A stretch of DNA of 64,000 bases. Origin: Thermoanaerobaculia bacterium (GTDB lineage: Bacteria > Acidobacteriota > Thermoanaerobaculia > Multivoradales > J023). The notes under the pieces were generated by a model. That model worked only from the letters and a program-made list of their open reading frames with translations, made no database searches and was not told the origin of the DNA. How positions within the stretch are numbered: position 1 is the stretch's first letter; each line of letters opens with the position of its first letter. The position numbers were made by a program, and so were the translations under genes. The DNA is taken from contig JAUIJL010000001.1 of NCBI GenBank assembly GCA_030431255.1, forward strand, positions 248,001 through 312,000. Direction: 5' to 3'. Shown here piece by piece: positions 26,043-33,923 of the stretch.

Positions 26043-26879
26043 ATGCCAAGGATTCCTGAAGATTGGATGCCGGCCTGTCCCATGGAGAGGATCATTTGCC
26101 ATTGGACGGTAGGTCGCTATCGAGCCAATGATGTCGACAAGGCGGCCTACCACATCTTGATCGAAGGGGACGGCAATCTCGTCCGCGGCACCTATTCGAT
26201 CAAAGCCAACTCCAGCCTGCGCTCCGGTGTGGGTTATGCCGCCCACACGAAATCTTGCAATACCCGCTCGATCGGTATTTCGTGCTGCTCGATGTTTCAA
26301 TCCAAGGAATCACCCTTCGACGGCGGCCCTGAGCCGATGAAAGAGGAGCAATGGCTGGTGATGGCAGAAGTCGCGGCTGAGCTGTGCGCGGCCTACGGCA
26401 TTCCGGTCACCCCGGCGACGGTGCTCGGCCACGGTGAGGTCCAAGAGACTCTCGGTAAGGCTCAGAACGGCAAATGGGATCCCATGGTGCTGCCTTGGGA
26501 TTCGGATCTGCCGGCGGCGGAGGTCGGTGAGCTCTTTCGCCAGAAGGTGCGCGATTTCTTGGATCACGAAGAAGAGGAAGAGCCGGTCTTGATGCTGCGC
26601 TCGGTAGTGATCAAGGGACGGGAATTCGAGGATGCCTTCATTGAGAACGAGAGCGTCCATGTGTCAGCGCAGCCGGTGATCGAAGCGTTCGGGCTCCAAT
26701 CGCAGCTGATCGAGGGCCCGGATTCGGTGTCGATCGAGCTGACCCTCGAGGACCGAACCGTCGTGGTTCCCGTGGCTCGTCTCCGGGGCGAGATCTACGC
26801 CGACGTGCGCGAGATCGCGGAGCTGCTCGACCTATCGATCGATTGGAATGCACGCACCAAGGTCGTGACCTTGGAGTGA
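26043..26879 (+). CDS. N-acetylmuramoyl-L-alanine amidase with copper amine oxidase N-like C-terminal domain
   Basis: A 278-residue protein without a signal peptide. Residues 1-175 form an Amidase_2/PGRP-type domain: zinc ligands are expected to be H20 (ICHWTVG), H130 (LGHGEV) and D146 (GKWDP), and YAAHTKSCNTRSIGIS matches the family core. It would cut the amide bond between muramic acid and the L-Ala of the stem peptide. Residues about 185-278 (from MLRSVVIKG to WNARTKVVTLE) resemble the copper amine oxidase N-terminal-like (stalk) domain found as a wall-binding appendage. A soluble amidase with no export signal looks like a phage endolysin or a toxin-like enzyme, but no phage genes lie beside it. 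Confidence 0.85.
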   Translation: MPRIPEDWMPACPMERIICHWTVGRYRANDVDKAAYHILIEGDGNLVRGTYSIKANSSLRSGVGYAAHTKSCNTRSIGISCCSMFQSKESPFDGGPEPMKEEQWLVMAEVAAELCAAYGIPVTPATVLGHGEVQETLGKAQNGKWDPMVLPWDSDLPAAEVGELFRQKVRDFLDHEEEEEPVLMLRSVVIKGREFEDAFIENESVHVSAQPVIEAFGLQSQLIEGPDSVSIELTLEDRTVVVPVARLRGEIYADVREIAELLDLSIDWNARTKVVTLE

Positions 26880-26911
26880 GACCCAACCCCATTTCGGTGG
26901 GGCGGCGCGGT

Positions 26912-27601
26912 TTAAGACGGAAGCAGGATGGGCAGCAGGTCCGTCAGTCGTCGGATTTCATAAACACTGGGGATCTCGGGGTCCGCCGGGCGCCCATGGA
27001 CGTTCAGCCAACAGGTGTCGATCCCGAAATCCAAACCGCCTTGGATGTCCGAGCTCAGGCTGTCGCCGATGATCAAGACCTCCTCTTTCGCCGGATGCTG
27101 CATCCGACGAAAGGCTTCTTCAAAGATGCCTGGATGGGGTTTGGCGACCCCGACTTCTTCGGAAATCACGATGTCCTCAAAGAAGCCGGCGAACGTCGAT
27201 CGACGCAAGCGCGGCCGCTGCACGTCCTTCAGACCGTTGGTGATCAGCACCATCCTGGCGTGTCCGGAAAGGGCGAAAACCACTTCCTGAGCCCCGTCCA
27301 TGGGGATCGTTTGACGGGCCAGATTGTCTAGGTAGCGGTCGGCCATGTCGTCCGGGTCCTGCTGAAGCTCGATAGCTTCCAGCAGTCTGGAAAAGCGTAG
27401 GATCCTGAGCTCCTTCGAGGTCACGCTTCCTTCCTCGAGCAACTCCCACAGCCGCCCGTTGATGTTCTTGTAGATGTCGAAATAGCGAGCTTCGAAGGGG
27501 AGGCCGATCTGGCTGAAGGTCGACCTCAGGGCCTTCGCCTCAGCGAGATCGAAGTTGAGCAGGGTTCCGTCGATGTCGAAAAGCAGCCATGGATATTTCA
27601 T
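26912..27601 (-). CDS. HAD-superfamily hydrolase, YjjG-like nucleotidase
   Basis: A 229-residue HAD phosphatase. Motif I is FDIDGTLL (residues 8-15), motif II VLITNG, the lysine motif GVAKPHP, and motif III/IV IIGDSLSSDIQGG. Length and the KPHPGIFEEAFRRM region fit the YjjG group that dephosphorylates non-canonical pyrimidine nucleotides, though HAD substrates cannot be read reliably from sequence. The ATG at 27601 is chosen because motif I then sits at the normal distance; the frame continues upstream only as an antisense reading of the dapF-like gene. It is convergent with the amidase gene. Confidence 0.88.
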   Translation of the reverse strand: MKYPWLLFDIDGTLLNFDLAEAKALRSTFSQIGLPFEARYFDIYKNINGRLWELLEEGSVTSKELRILRFSRLLEAIELQQDPDDMADRYLDNLARQTIPMDGAQEVVFALSGHARMVLITNGLKDVQRPRLRRSTFAGFFEDIVISEEVGVAKPHPGIFEEAFRRMQHPAKEEVLIIGDSLSSDIQGGLDFGIDTCWLNVHGRPADPEIPSVYEIRRLTDLLPILLPS

Positions 27602-27671
27602 GAATTTTGGATGGGTGTAGAGTAGGCCGGATGGAGGCTTCGGGGGATGGACGTCGGAGCCGATGGTATTC

Positions 27672-27715
27672 GACCTTCCGCAGCGCGGGAAGGGGAGAGA
27701 CCTTCCGTAGCGCGA
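27672..27715. repeat. 17-bp direct repeats upstream of the dapF-like gene
   Basis: GACCTTCCGCAGCGCGG at 27672-27688 recurs as GACCTTCCGTAGCGCGA at 27699-27715 with two changes; the copies start 27 bases apart. They lie 40-80 bases upstream of the dapF-like start codon in a 153-base divergent interval, where a repressor or activator site would be expected. They may also be a chance local duplication. Confidence 0.4.
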
Positions 27716-27754
27716 TGTCGAGCCTGGGGTCTGACGATTGAGGAGCAGGTGGAC

Positions 27755-28612
27755 ATGAAATTCGCGAAGTATCACGGTCTCGGCAACGACTATTTGGTGA
27801 TCCGACCCCAAGATGTGGGCCCGGAGTGGACCTTGGATCAGCCCAGCGCGAGGCATCTCTGTGATCGACACTACGGCCTGGGGTCCGACGGCATCCTCTT
27901 GGGACCCTTGGACAGCAACACCTGTGATTTCGGCCTGCGGATCTTCAACTCGGACGGCAGCGAGGCGGAGAAGAGCGGCAATGGATTGCGTATTTTCGCC
28001 CGCTTTCTTTGGGATCAAGGCGTGGTCGACGAGCGACCCTTCTCGGTGGAAACAGCCGGCGGGGAGGTGTCTTGCGAGGTGGCCAAAGACGGGCGCGAGG
28101 TGCGGGTGGAGATGGGAAGAGTCTGCTTCGACAGCGAGGCGATTCCCGTGGTCGGCGAGCGTCGGGAAGTGTTGCGGGAGACCCTCGAGGTGGACGGGGA
28201 GTCGTTGACCTTCTGCGGGGCGAGCCTGGGCAATCCCCACTGCGTGGTGCTGTTCAACGCACCCCGGTCGAAAGATGCCTACCGATTTGGGCCGTTGATC
28301 GAAACAGACCCGCGATTTCCCGGCCGCATCAACGTGCAATTGATGGAAGTGGTGGACCGCAACAACATCCGGATCGAAATCTGGGAGCGAGGCTCTGGAT
28401 ATACCCTGGCGTCCGGCAGCAGCAGCACGGCTTCGGCGGCGGTGGCTCGGCGACTGGGGCTTTGCGATTCGGCAATCACCGTGCATATGCCCGGCGGTAA
28501 TTTGGAGCTGCAATTCGACGACGATTTCCGCGCCACCCTGATCGGTCCGGTGGTTCGGGTGGGATCCGGTGAAGCGGACCTGGAGATGTTCGAGGCTCCT
28601 TTGGTCGGCTGA
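27755..28612 (+). CDS. Diaminopimelate epimerase homologue lacking both catalytic cysteines
   Basis: A 285-residue DapF-fold protein, started at the ATG at 27755 behind GGAGCAGGTGG. The family blocks are intact: GLGNDY (8-13), GLGSDGIL (41-48), SGNGLRIF, GNPHCVVLF (159-167), WERGSGYTLASGSSS (210-224). Canonical DapF has Cys in CGNGxRC and in ACGTG; here both are serine, S74 and S220 (codons AGC and TCC). DapF interconverts LL- and meso-diaminopimelate with a two-cysteine acid/base pair, so normal epimerase activity is doubtful. The rest of the active site looks kept, so it may bind an amino acid and catalyse another reaction. It is convergent with the Lrp-like gene. Confidence 0.88.
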   Translation: MKFAKYHGLGNDYLVIRPQDVGPEWTLDQPSARHLCDRHYGLGSDGILLGPLDSNTCDFGLRIFNSDGSEAEKSGNGLRIFARFLWDQGVVDERPFSVETAGGEVSCEVAKDGREVRVEMGRVCFDSEAIPVVGERREVLRETLEVDGESLTFCGASLGNPHCVVLFNAPRSKDAYRFGPLIETDPRFPGRINVQLMEVVDRNNIRIEIWERGSGYTLASGSSSTASAAVARRLGLCDSAITVHMPGGNLELQFDDDFRATLIGPVVRVGSGEADLEMFEAPLVG

Positions 28613-28625
28613 GAGCCTCGGACCC

Positions 28626-29066
28626 TCAGCGGTCCACCCGAGTGGCCAGAATCACCGAGGTGGTGGTGCTTTTCACGCCGTCCAGCTCGCGGATGGCGTC
28701 GATCCAATCGTCGATTGCTTCAGTGGTCTCCGCTTCCAGCTCGGCGATGATGTCGAAGGGGCCGCTGATGGTGTGCAGTCGACGCACCCCGTCGAAACGG
28801 GCGACGGCGGCCACCACTTGGCGGGTGCGGTCGGGGTCGGTGATCATCATCAACATGGCCCGCACCCGACGACGGCGAATCGAGTCACCGAGGCGCACGG
28901 TGTAGCCCGCGATGATCCCCTGGCGCTCCAGGCGCTCGATCCAGCTCTGCACCGTGGAGCGGGCGACCCCCAGCTTGCGGGCCAGAGCCGAGGTGGGCTC
29001 GCGGGCGTTGCGGCGCAGCAGCTCGAGCAGCTCCTGCTCTTCGGGTTTGAGACCGATCTCATTCAT
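28626..29066 (-). CDS. Lrp/AsnC-family transcriptional regulator
   Basis: A 146-residue protein with the standard Lrp layout: an N-terminal helix-turn-helix (ELLRRNAREPTSALARKLGVARSTVQSWIERLERQGII, read as separate helices) and a C-terminal RAM ligand-binding domain. The upstream frame to 29372 is ignored because MNEIGLKPEE is the family start. It is divergent from the ydiJ-like/hglS-like operon across a 217-base interval with a good inverted repeat, so it very likely regulates that operon, with lysine or a related amino acid as a plausible effector (inference). Confidence 0.9.
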   Translation of the reverse strand: MNEIGLKPEEQELLELLRRNAREPTSALARKLGVARSTVQSWIERLERQGIIAGYTVRLGDSIRRRRVRAMLMMITDPDRTRQVVAAVARFDGVRRLHTISGPFDIIAELEAETTEAIDDWIDAIRELDGVKSTTTSVILATRVDR

Positions 29067-29170
29067 ATCGTCGATTATTTCGTGAAAACCACAGGGTCGT
29101 CGACGAATTAACGAAAAATCGGGCTTTTTTTCGACGCATCCGCCCCGCAAAATGCGCGTGCGTGGATTCA

Positions 29171-29199
29171 GGATCTTCTGAAGCGGTTTCAGAAGGTCC
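29171..29199. promoter_or_regulatory. Candidate operator in the Lrp/YdiJ divergent promoter
   Basis: GGATCTTCTGAA (29171-29182) and TTCAGAAGGTCC (29188-29199) are inverted copies matching at 11 of 12 positions around a five-base spacer. The element lies near the middle of the 217-base interval between the divergent regulator and the ydiJ-like gene. Lrp-family proteins often bind imperfect palindromes of about this size, and the neighbouring stretch (about 29070-29135) is A+T-rich. Position and symmetry support an operator; no binding data can be seen in sequence. Confidence 0.5.
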
Positions 29200-29283
29200 C
29201 GAAATAGGGTGGCCGATCGTCGCCACCATCTGAAATCCGCTTGACCCCCTCGAGGATCTCTCCGCCGCTCCGAGCCGCTCGCC

Positions 29284-32200
29284 ATGTCCGACTCCGACTG
29301 TGCTCTCGACTCCGACTCTGCTCTCGACCCCGGATCCAACACCTCCCTAGGCGCTCGTCTGCGTCGGGCCACGGCGTCCCAAGGTTTTGCCGGCGACGTC
29401 TACGACGACTTGTCGCGGAGAGTGGCCTTTTCCACCGACAACTCCATCTACCAGGTGGTGCCCCGCTGCATCGCCGCGGCTCGCGAGACCGCTGATTTGG
29501 CGCGTCTGGTGCGGGCGGTGGCGACCCTCGAAGCACCGGTGCCCTTGGTGGCTCGGGGTGGCGGCACGGGCACCAATGGCCAATCGCTGACCGAGGATGT
29601 GGTCGTCGATTGCGCCGCCCTCAATCGCATTCTGTCCGTGGACCCGGAGCGCCGTCGCGCCTGGGTGGAGCCGGGGGTGGTGCTCGACCAGCTCAATCGC
29701 TACGTGGCGGAGCACAGCCTGTTTTTCCCGCCGCACGTGTCGACGTCGAGCCGGGCGACCCTCGGCGGCATGGTGTCCACGGACGCCGCCGGCAAGGGCT
29801 CGCGCATTTACGGCCGGACCTCCGACCACATCGCGGCCCTGCGGGTGGTCACCGTCGACGGACAAGAGCACGAGCTGCGGGCCCTGCCCATGGCCGAAGC
29901 CCGCGAGCGAGCCCGACAGGGTGACGGCTTGGGTCGTCTCTACGGGAAGCTCTTGGAGCTGCTGGAGCCGGGGCGGGAGCGGATCGTCGAGTCTTGGCCG
30001 CGGCTCCAGCGGGGATTCTCCGGTTACAACCTACGGGGCGCCTTCGGATTCGCCTCCGGCGCGCAAGTGCCTGGCACCCCGGCAGAAGGCACCCCGGCAG
30101 AAGTGCCCGGCACCCCGGATGTCTTTGATCCCGTGCGGCTGATCTGTGGCTCCGAGGGCACCTTGGTGCTGGTTTCCGGCATCGAGGTGAAGCTGACGCC
30201 CAAACCCCGGGAACGGGCGCTGGTGGTGGTGACCTACGACGATTTCATCGCTGCTCTGCGGGATTTGCCCCATCTCCTGGCAGCGGATCCGGCGGCGATC
30301 GAGGCCATGGACGAGACCGTTCAAGGTTTGAGCAGCCGTTCGTCGGCTTGGGCTTCCCTCGTGGACGTGCTGCCGGTCGCCGGGGGATCGAGCCTTTTCG
30401 TGGAGCTGGTGGACGACGATGCCGGGCGGCTCGAAGGTCGTTTGCAGCTCCTGGAGCGGCAGACCCGGGCCCGCATCGGTGAGCCGACGCGTCGTGGGCC
30501 CGTCGAGGTCACGGTGATTCGAGATGCCGCCCAGCAATCGGCGGTGTGGGCGGCGCGCAAGGACGCCGTCGGCCTGTTGGCCAAAGCCGGCCGAGACATC
30601 GCGGAAGACGACGGAGCCCAAGGGCGTCCCCAGGCCTTCGTCGAGGATTGCGCAGTGCCGGCCGAGCAGCTGGCGGATTTCATCCAAGGATTTCGCGAGA
30701 TCCTCGACCACGAAGGGCTGATCTACGGCATCTACGGCCACGCCGACGCCGGCTGCGTGCACGTGCGACCGTCCCTCGACCTGGGTGATGCCAAGCTGGC
30801 CCGCGCTCAGCTGCGGCGGATTTCCGATCGGGTCGCGGCTTTGGCGGCGGAGCACGGCGGTGTGCTCTGGGGGGAGCACGGCATCGGCTTCCGTGGCGAG
30901 TACGCGGCGGATCGCCTCGGTCCGGAGCTGCATCGACTGATGCTCGGCGTCAAACGGATCTTCGATCCCGAGGGCCGTTTCAATCCCCACAAGCTCTATG
31001 ACCGATCGTTGAAGGCCTTGGACGCCGTGCCCATGCGCGCGGACCGGGACGGCGGTGTCGATCCGGACGCGCGACGGCGCTTTGCCGACGCCTTCCGCTG
31101 CAACGGCAACGGAGCTTGCCACACTCGGGCGCCGTCGGCGGTGATGTGTCCGTCGTTCCAGGCCACGGGAGACCATCGCCAAAGCCCCAAGGGACGGTCC
31201 GACCTGCTGCGGGAGTGGCTGCGTCGGCGATCCGGGGCCGCTGTGCCCACGGCGGAAGAGAGAGCGGAGACTGAAGAGCTGGAGCGCGATCTCCGGCAAA
31301 GCCTGAACGGCTGCTTGTCGTGCAAAGCGTGTGCCTCGCAATGTCCGGCGGAGGTCGATATTCCGGAGCTCAAGAGCCGGTTCCTGGAAGAGATCCACCG
31401 CACGGAGCGTCGGCCCTGGCGCGAATATTTGATGCTCGCTCTCGAGCGCTTCGGACCGGTCGTCGCGCCCTGGGGGCGATGGATCAACCCGCTGATGCAT
31501 AATCCCTTCAGCCGACGGCTGACCGCCGGGCTCGGCTTGGTGGACCTGCCGCGTTTTTCGGTGCCGTCGCTCCAACGGCGGATGAAGGTCCGTGGCGCCC
31601 GGGTCTGGACCGTGGATCGGCTGGTGGCTTCGGCTGCCCCGGTCGACGGCTCGACAGTGGTTTTGCTGGCGGATCCATTCAACGCCCTTTTTGACGCCCA
31701 AGCCTTGACCGCCGCCCACGATCTAATCGCCGGGCTCGGATTCCGCCCGCTGCTGGTGGCCCTCGGCCCGACGGGCAAATTCGAGCACGTCAAAGGTTTC
31801 CGAGATCGCTTCCGCCGCGCCGCCGTGGACCGCATGCGAGATCTGGCCCGCCTGAGCGCCTGGTCCAAGACCCACGGAGTCGGCGAGCCGCTGATCCTCG
31901 AGCCGTCCGTGGCTCTGCTCTTCTCCCAGGAATACGTTTCCCAGGGAGTCACCTCTCAGGCAGACCGCAGAAGCGAGGCCGAGCCGCCGACGGTCCGCTG
32001 GATTCAGGATTGGCTCCTGGAGGTGTTGCCCAGCCGCACCGACCGCTTCGAGCGGCCTTCCGAACGTACCGACCGAATTTCGGGGGGTAGCACTGCGCAA
32101 GTCTTCGTGCATTGCTCCGAAAAGGCCGCCCGTCCGGGAACCGGCGGCTCGTGGATCGCGGTCCTGAAGCTGCTTTCCCAAGATGCCGTCGAGGTTGCGG

Positions 32201-32436
32201 TCGGCTGTTGCGGCATGGCCGGGGTCTTCGGACACGAGGCGGAGAACGCCGACGTCGCTCGAAGGCTTTTCGACACCGGCTGGCGCGAGCCTTTGACCCG
32301 TTCAAAAACGATTTCTGTGGCCACTGGATTTTCTTGCCGGTGCCACGCCCATCACTTGACCGGAGACCGTCCTCGGCATCCGGTCGAGCTCCTAGTGCTT
32401 CTTCTCAAACCGCTCTATGCAGCATCCAACCCGTAA
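29284..32436 (+). CDS. ydiJ: FAD/Fe-S oxidoreductase, YdiJ-type D-2-hydroxyglutarate dehydrogenase
   Basis: A 1050-residue protein close to the length of E. coli YdiJ. The FAD-binding part has RGGGTGTNGQSL (91-102) and ATLGGMVSTDAAG; the FAD oxidase C-terminal part ends in HGIGFRGEY (about 530). Two 4Fe-4S clusters are indicated by CNGNGACHT with CPSFQATGD (about 606) and CLSCKACASQCP (about 677). The final part is a CCG-type domain (VGCCGMAG, about 974). YdiJ-type enzymes oxidise D-2-hydroxyglutarate to 2-oxoglutarate. The downstream hglS-like gene makes that very substrate, supporting the call. The N-terminus has a short SDSDxALD repeat, and a GTPAE tandem duplication lies at residue about 264. 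Confidence 0.87.
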   Translation: MSDSDCALDSDSALDPGSNTSLGARLRRATASQGFAGDVYDDLSRRVAFSTDNSIYQVVPRCIAAARETADLARLVRAVATLEAPVPLVARGGGTGTNGQSLTEDVVVDCAALNRILSVDPERRRAWVEPGVVLDQLNRYVAEHSLFFPPHVSTSSRATLGGMVSTDAAGKGSRIYGRTSDHIAALRVVTVDGQEHELRALPMAEARERARQGDGLGRLYGKLLELLEPGRERIVESWPRLQRGFSGYNLRGAFGFASGAQVPGTPAEGTPAEVPGTPDVFDPVRLICGSEGTLVLVSGIEVKLTPKPRERALVVVTYDDFIAALRDLPHLLAADPAAIEAMDETVQGLSSRSSAWASLVDVLPVAGGSSLFVELVDDDAGRLEGRLQLLERQTRARIGEPTRRGPVEVTVIRDAAQQSAVWAARKDAVGLLAKAGRDIAEDDGAQGRPQAFVEDCAVPAEQLADFIQGFREILDHEGLIYGIYGHADAGCVHVRPSLDLGDAKLARAQLRRISDRVAALAAEHGGVLWGEHGIGFRGEYAADRLGPELHRLMLGVKRIFDPEGRFNPHKLYDRSLKALDAVPMRADRDGGVDPDARRRFADAFRCNGNGACHTRAPSAVMCPSFQATGDHRQSPKGRSDLLREWLRRRSGAAVPTAEERAETEELERDLRQSLNGCLSCKACASQCPAEVDIPELKSRFLEEIHRTERRPWREYLMLALERFGPVVAPWGRWINPLMHNPFSRRLTAGLGLVDLPRFSVPSLQRRMKVRGARVWTVDRLVASAAPVDGSTVVLLADPFNALFDAQALTAAHDLIAGLGFRPLLVALGPTGKFEHVKGFRDRFRRAAVDRMRDLARLSAWSKTHGVGEPLILEPSVALLFSQEYVSQGVTSQADRRSEAEPPTVRWIQDWLLEVLPSRTDRFERPSERTDRISGGSTAQVFVHCSEKAARPGTGGSWIAVLKLLSQDAVEVAVGCCGMAGVFGHEAENADVARRLFDTGWREPLTRSKTISVATGFSCRCHAHHLTGDRPRHPVELLVLLLKPLYAASNP
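30073..30102 (+). repeat. Exact 15-bp tandem repeat inside the ydiJ-like gene
   Basis: GGCACCCCGGCAGAA occurs twice in a row (30073-30102), followed by a third, diverged part. It preserves the frame and encodes GTPAE twice, in a loop between the FAD-binding subdomains. The flanks (GTGCCTGGCACC, GTGCCCGGCACC) are palindromic, a known style of small dispersed repeat. Confidence 0.7.
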
Positions 32437-32447
32437 GGAGTGACACG

Positions 32448-33884
32448 ATGTCCGCCTTCGAGCCCCGTTGGCAGCTCCGTGCCCGTTTTGCCGCCGCCTT
32501 GGCCGAGATGTACGGTCGGGAGGTTCCCGCTTACAACACCCTGGTGGACGTTTCCCGCCAGGTGAATCGCGAGGTGCTCGCCCGTCGCGACCAGCTCGAG
32601 GACGGCGACCGCGATCGCACCCTGGTGGGCGACGTGGAGCGCGTTTCTTCCGAGCGTCACGGCGCGATCCGCGTCGGCAGCCCGCGGGAGATGCGTCAGG
32701 TGGCGCGACTCTTCTCGGTGCTCGGCATGTATCCCGTGGGTTTTTACGATCTGCGGGAGGCGTCGGCCAAATCCGTGCCGGTGATCGCCACGTGCTTTCG
32801 ACCGATCGAGACCGAGGAGCTGGACCGCCACCCCTTCCGCGTGTTCACCTCCATGTTGGTGACCGACGATCGCCGATTCTTCGACGCCGACACCCAAGCG
32901 CGTTTGGAGGCCTTCATCGAGAAGCGCGTGCTCTTCGAGCCGGAGCTGATGGCGCTGGTGGAGCAGGCGGAGCGGGAAGGTGGTCTGGCCGGCGACACCG
33001 CGGACCGATTTCTGAGCTTGGCCTGTGGGGCCTTCGAGCTGGCGGATCGCCCCGTGTCGTTGCCTTGGTATCAGCACCTCCAGGGGATCTCGTCCGTGGC
33101 CGCGGACATCGGCGCCGAGGCGGGTACCCACATCAACCACCTGACTCCCCGGGTGCTCGATATCGACGCCCTGTACGAGCGCATGGAAGCTCACGGCATC
33201 ACCATGATCGACCACATCCAGGGCCCGCCCCGGTGGGACGGTCCTTTCGTGCTCCTGCGCCAGACGTCGTTCCGCGCCCTCGACGAGCCCCGCCGTTTGA
33301 TCGACGCCGACGGCAACGAGGTCTCCGGTCATTTGCGGGTCCGCTTCGGCGAGGTGGAGGCCCGCGGTGTGGCCCTCACCCCCGAGGGGCGGGATCTCTA
33401 CGATCAGCTGCTCGAACGGGTGGAGTCGGTCCTGGCGGAGCGTCCCGAGGCTTCGTATCAAGACGTTGCCCGCGGCATCTTCGAGGAGCATTTCCCCGGC
33501 ACCTATCGCGAGCTGGCGCGCCGAGGTTTGGCCTATTTCCGCTTCCAACCCACGGAGGCGGCCCTACGCCTCGGCCCCCTCGACACCGACGATCCCATCG
33601 AGCTGATGGAAGCCGGACACCTGTTGGCGGAGCCGGTGGTTTACGAGGACTTCCTGCCCAAGAGCGCGGCCGGCATCTTCCAATCCAACCTCACCGGTGA
33701 CGGCAGCCGCCAAGACGGCTTCGAAGGCCGTCTGCATGACGCGGCATCCCTCTCGGAGATCATCGGTCGACGGATCCTCGATCCCTACGCCCTCTACCAA
33801 AGCCGCCAGGACGCCTCGATCGTCGAGGCGCTGGCGGCTATCGGTTATGACGTGTCGTCCAAGGGTCTGAAGCGGGTTTCTTGA
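32448..33884 (+). CDS. hglS: 2-oxoadipate dioxygenase/decarboxylase (HglS, DUF1338 family)
   Basis: A 478-residue protein of the DUF1338 family, an Fe(II)-dependent VOC-fold enzyme that converts 2-oxoadipate plus oxygen into D-2-hydroxyglutarate and CO2. The ATG at 32448 is 11 bases after the ydiJ stop, and its AAGGAG overlaps that stop codon. Landmarks are SSERHGAIR (H71, R75), GTHINHLTPR (H228/H231) and RFGEVEARG (E302/E304); these fit the His/His/Glu metal ligands and substrate arginine reported for HglS, as far as I recall the numbering. Also present is EHFPGTYRELARRGLAYFRF typical of the family. It forms an operon with the upstream YdiJ-type gene. Confidence 0.9.
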   Translation: MSAFEPRWQLRARFAAALAEMYGREVPAYNTLVDVSRQVNREVLARRDQLEDGDRDRTLVGDVERVSSERHGAIRVGSPREMRQVARLFSVLGMYPVGFYDLREASAKSVPVIATCFRPIETEELDRHPFRVFTSMLVTDDRRFFDADTQARLEAFIEKRVLFEPELMALVEQAEREGGLAGDTADRFLSLACGAFELADRPVSLPWYQHLQGISSVAADIGAEAGTHINHLTPRVLDIDALYERMEAHGITMIDHIQGPPRWDGPFVLLRQTSFRALDEPRRLIDADGNEVSGHLRVRFGEVEARGVALTPEGRDLYDQLLERVESVLAERPEASYQDVARGIFEEHFPGTYRELARRGLAYFRFQPTEAALRLGPLDTDDPIELMEAGHLLAEPVVYEDFLPKSAAGIFQSNLTGDGSRQDGFEGRLHDAASLSEIIGRRILDPYALYQSRQDASIVEALAAIGYDVSSKGLKRVS

Positions 33885-33923
33885 TCCGGCCCGCTCGCTC
33901 GGCCGAACGTGGCACCGACCGTG

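Noticed and set aside
27602-28513. Upstream extension of the HAD gene frame
   Set aside because: It lies fully antisense to the dapF-like gene, and the HAD motif I fits the start at 27601.
30031-31719. Minus-strand 562-codon frame opposite the ydiJ-like gene
   Set aside because: The plus-strand frame has complete FAD and Fe-S motifs, while this frame has none and shows antisense-type composition.
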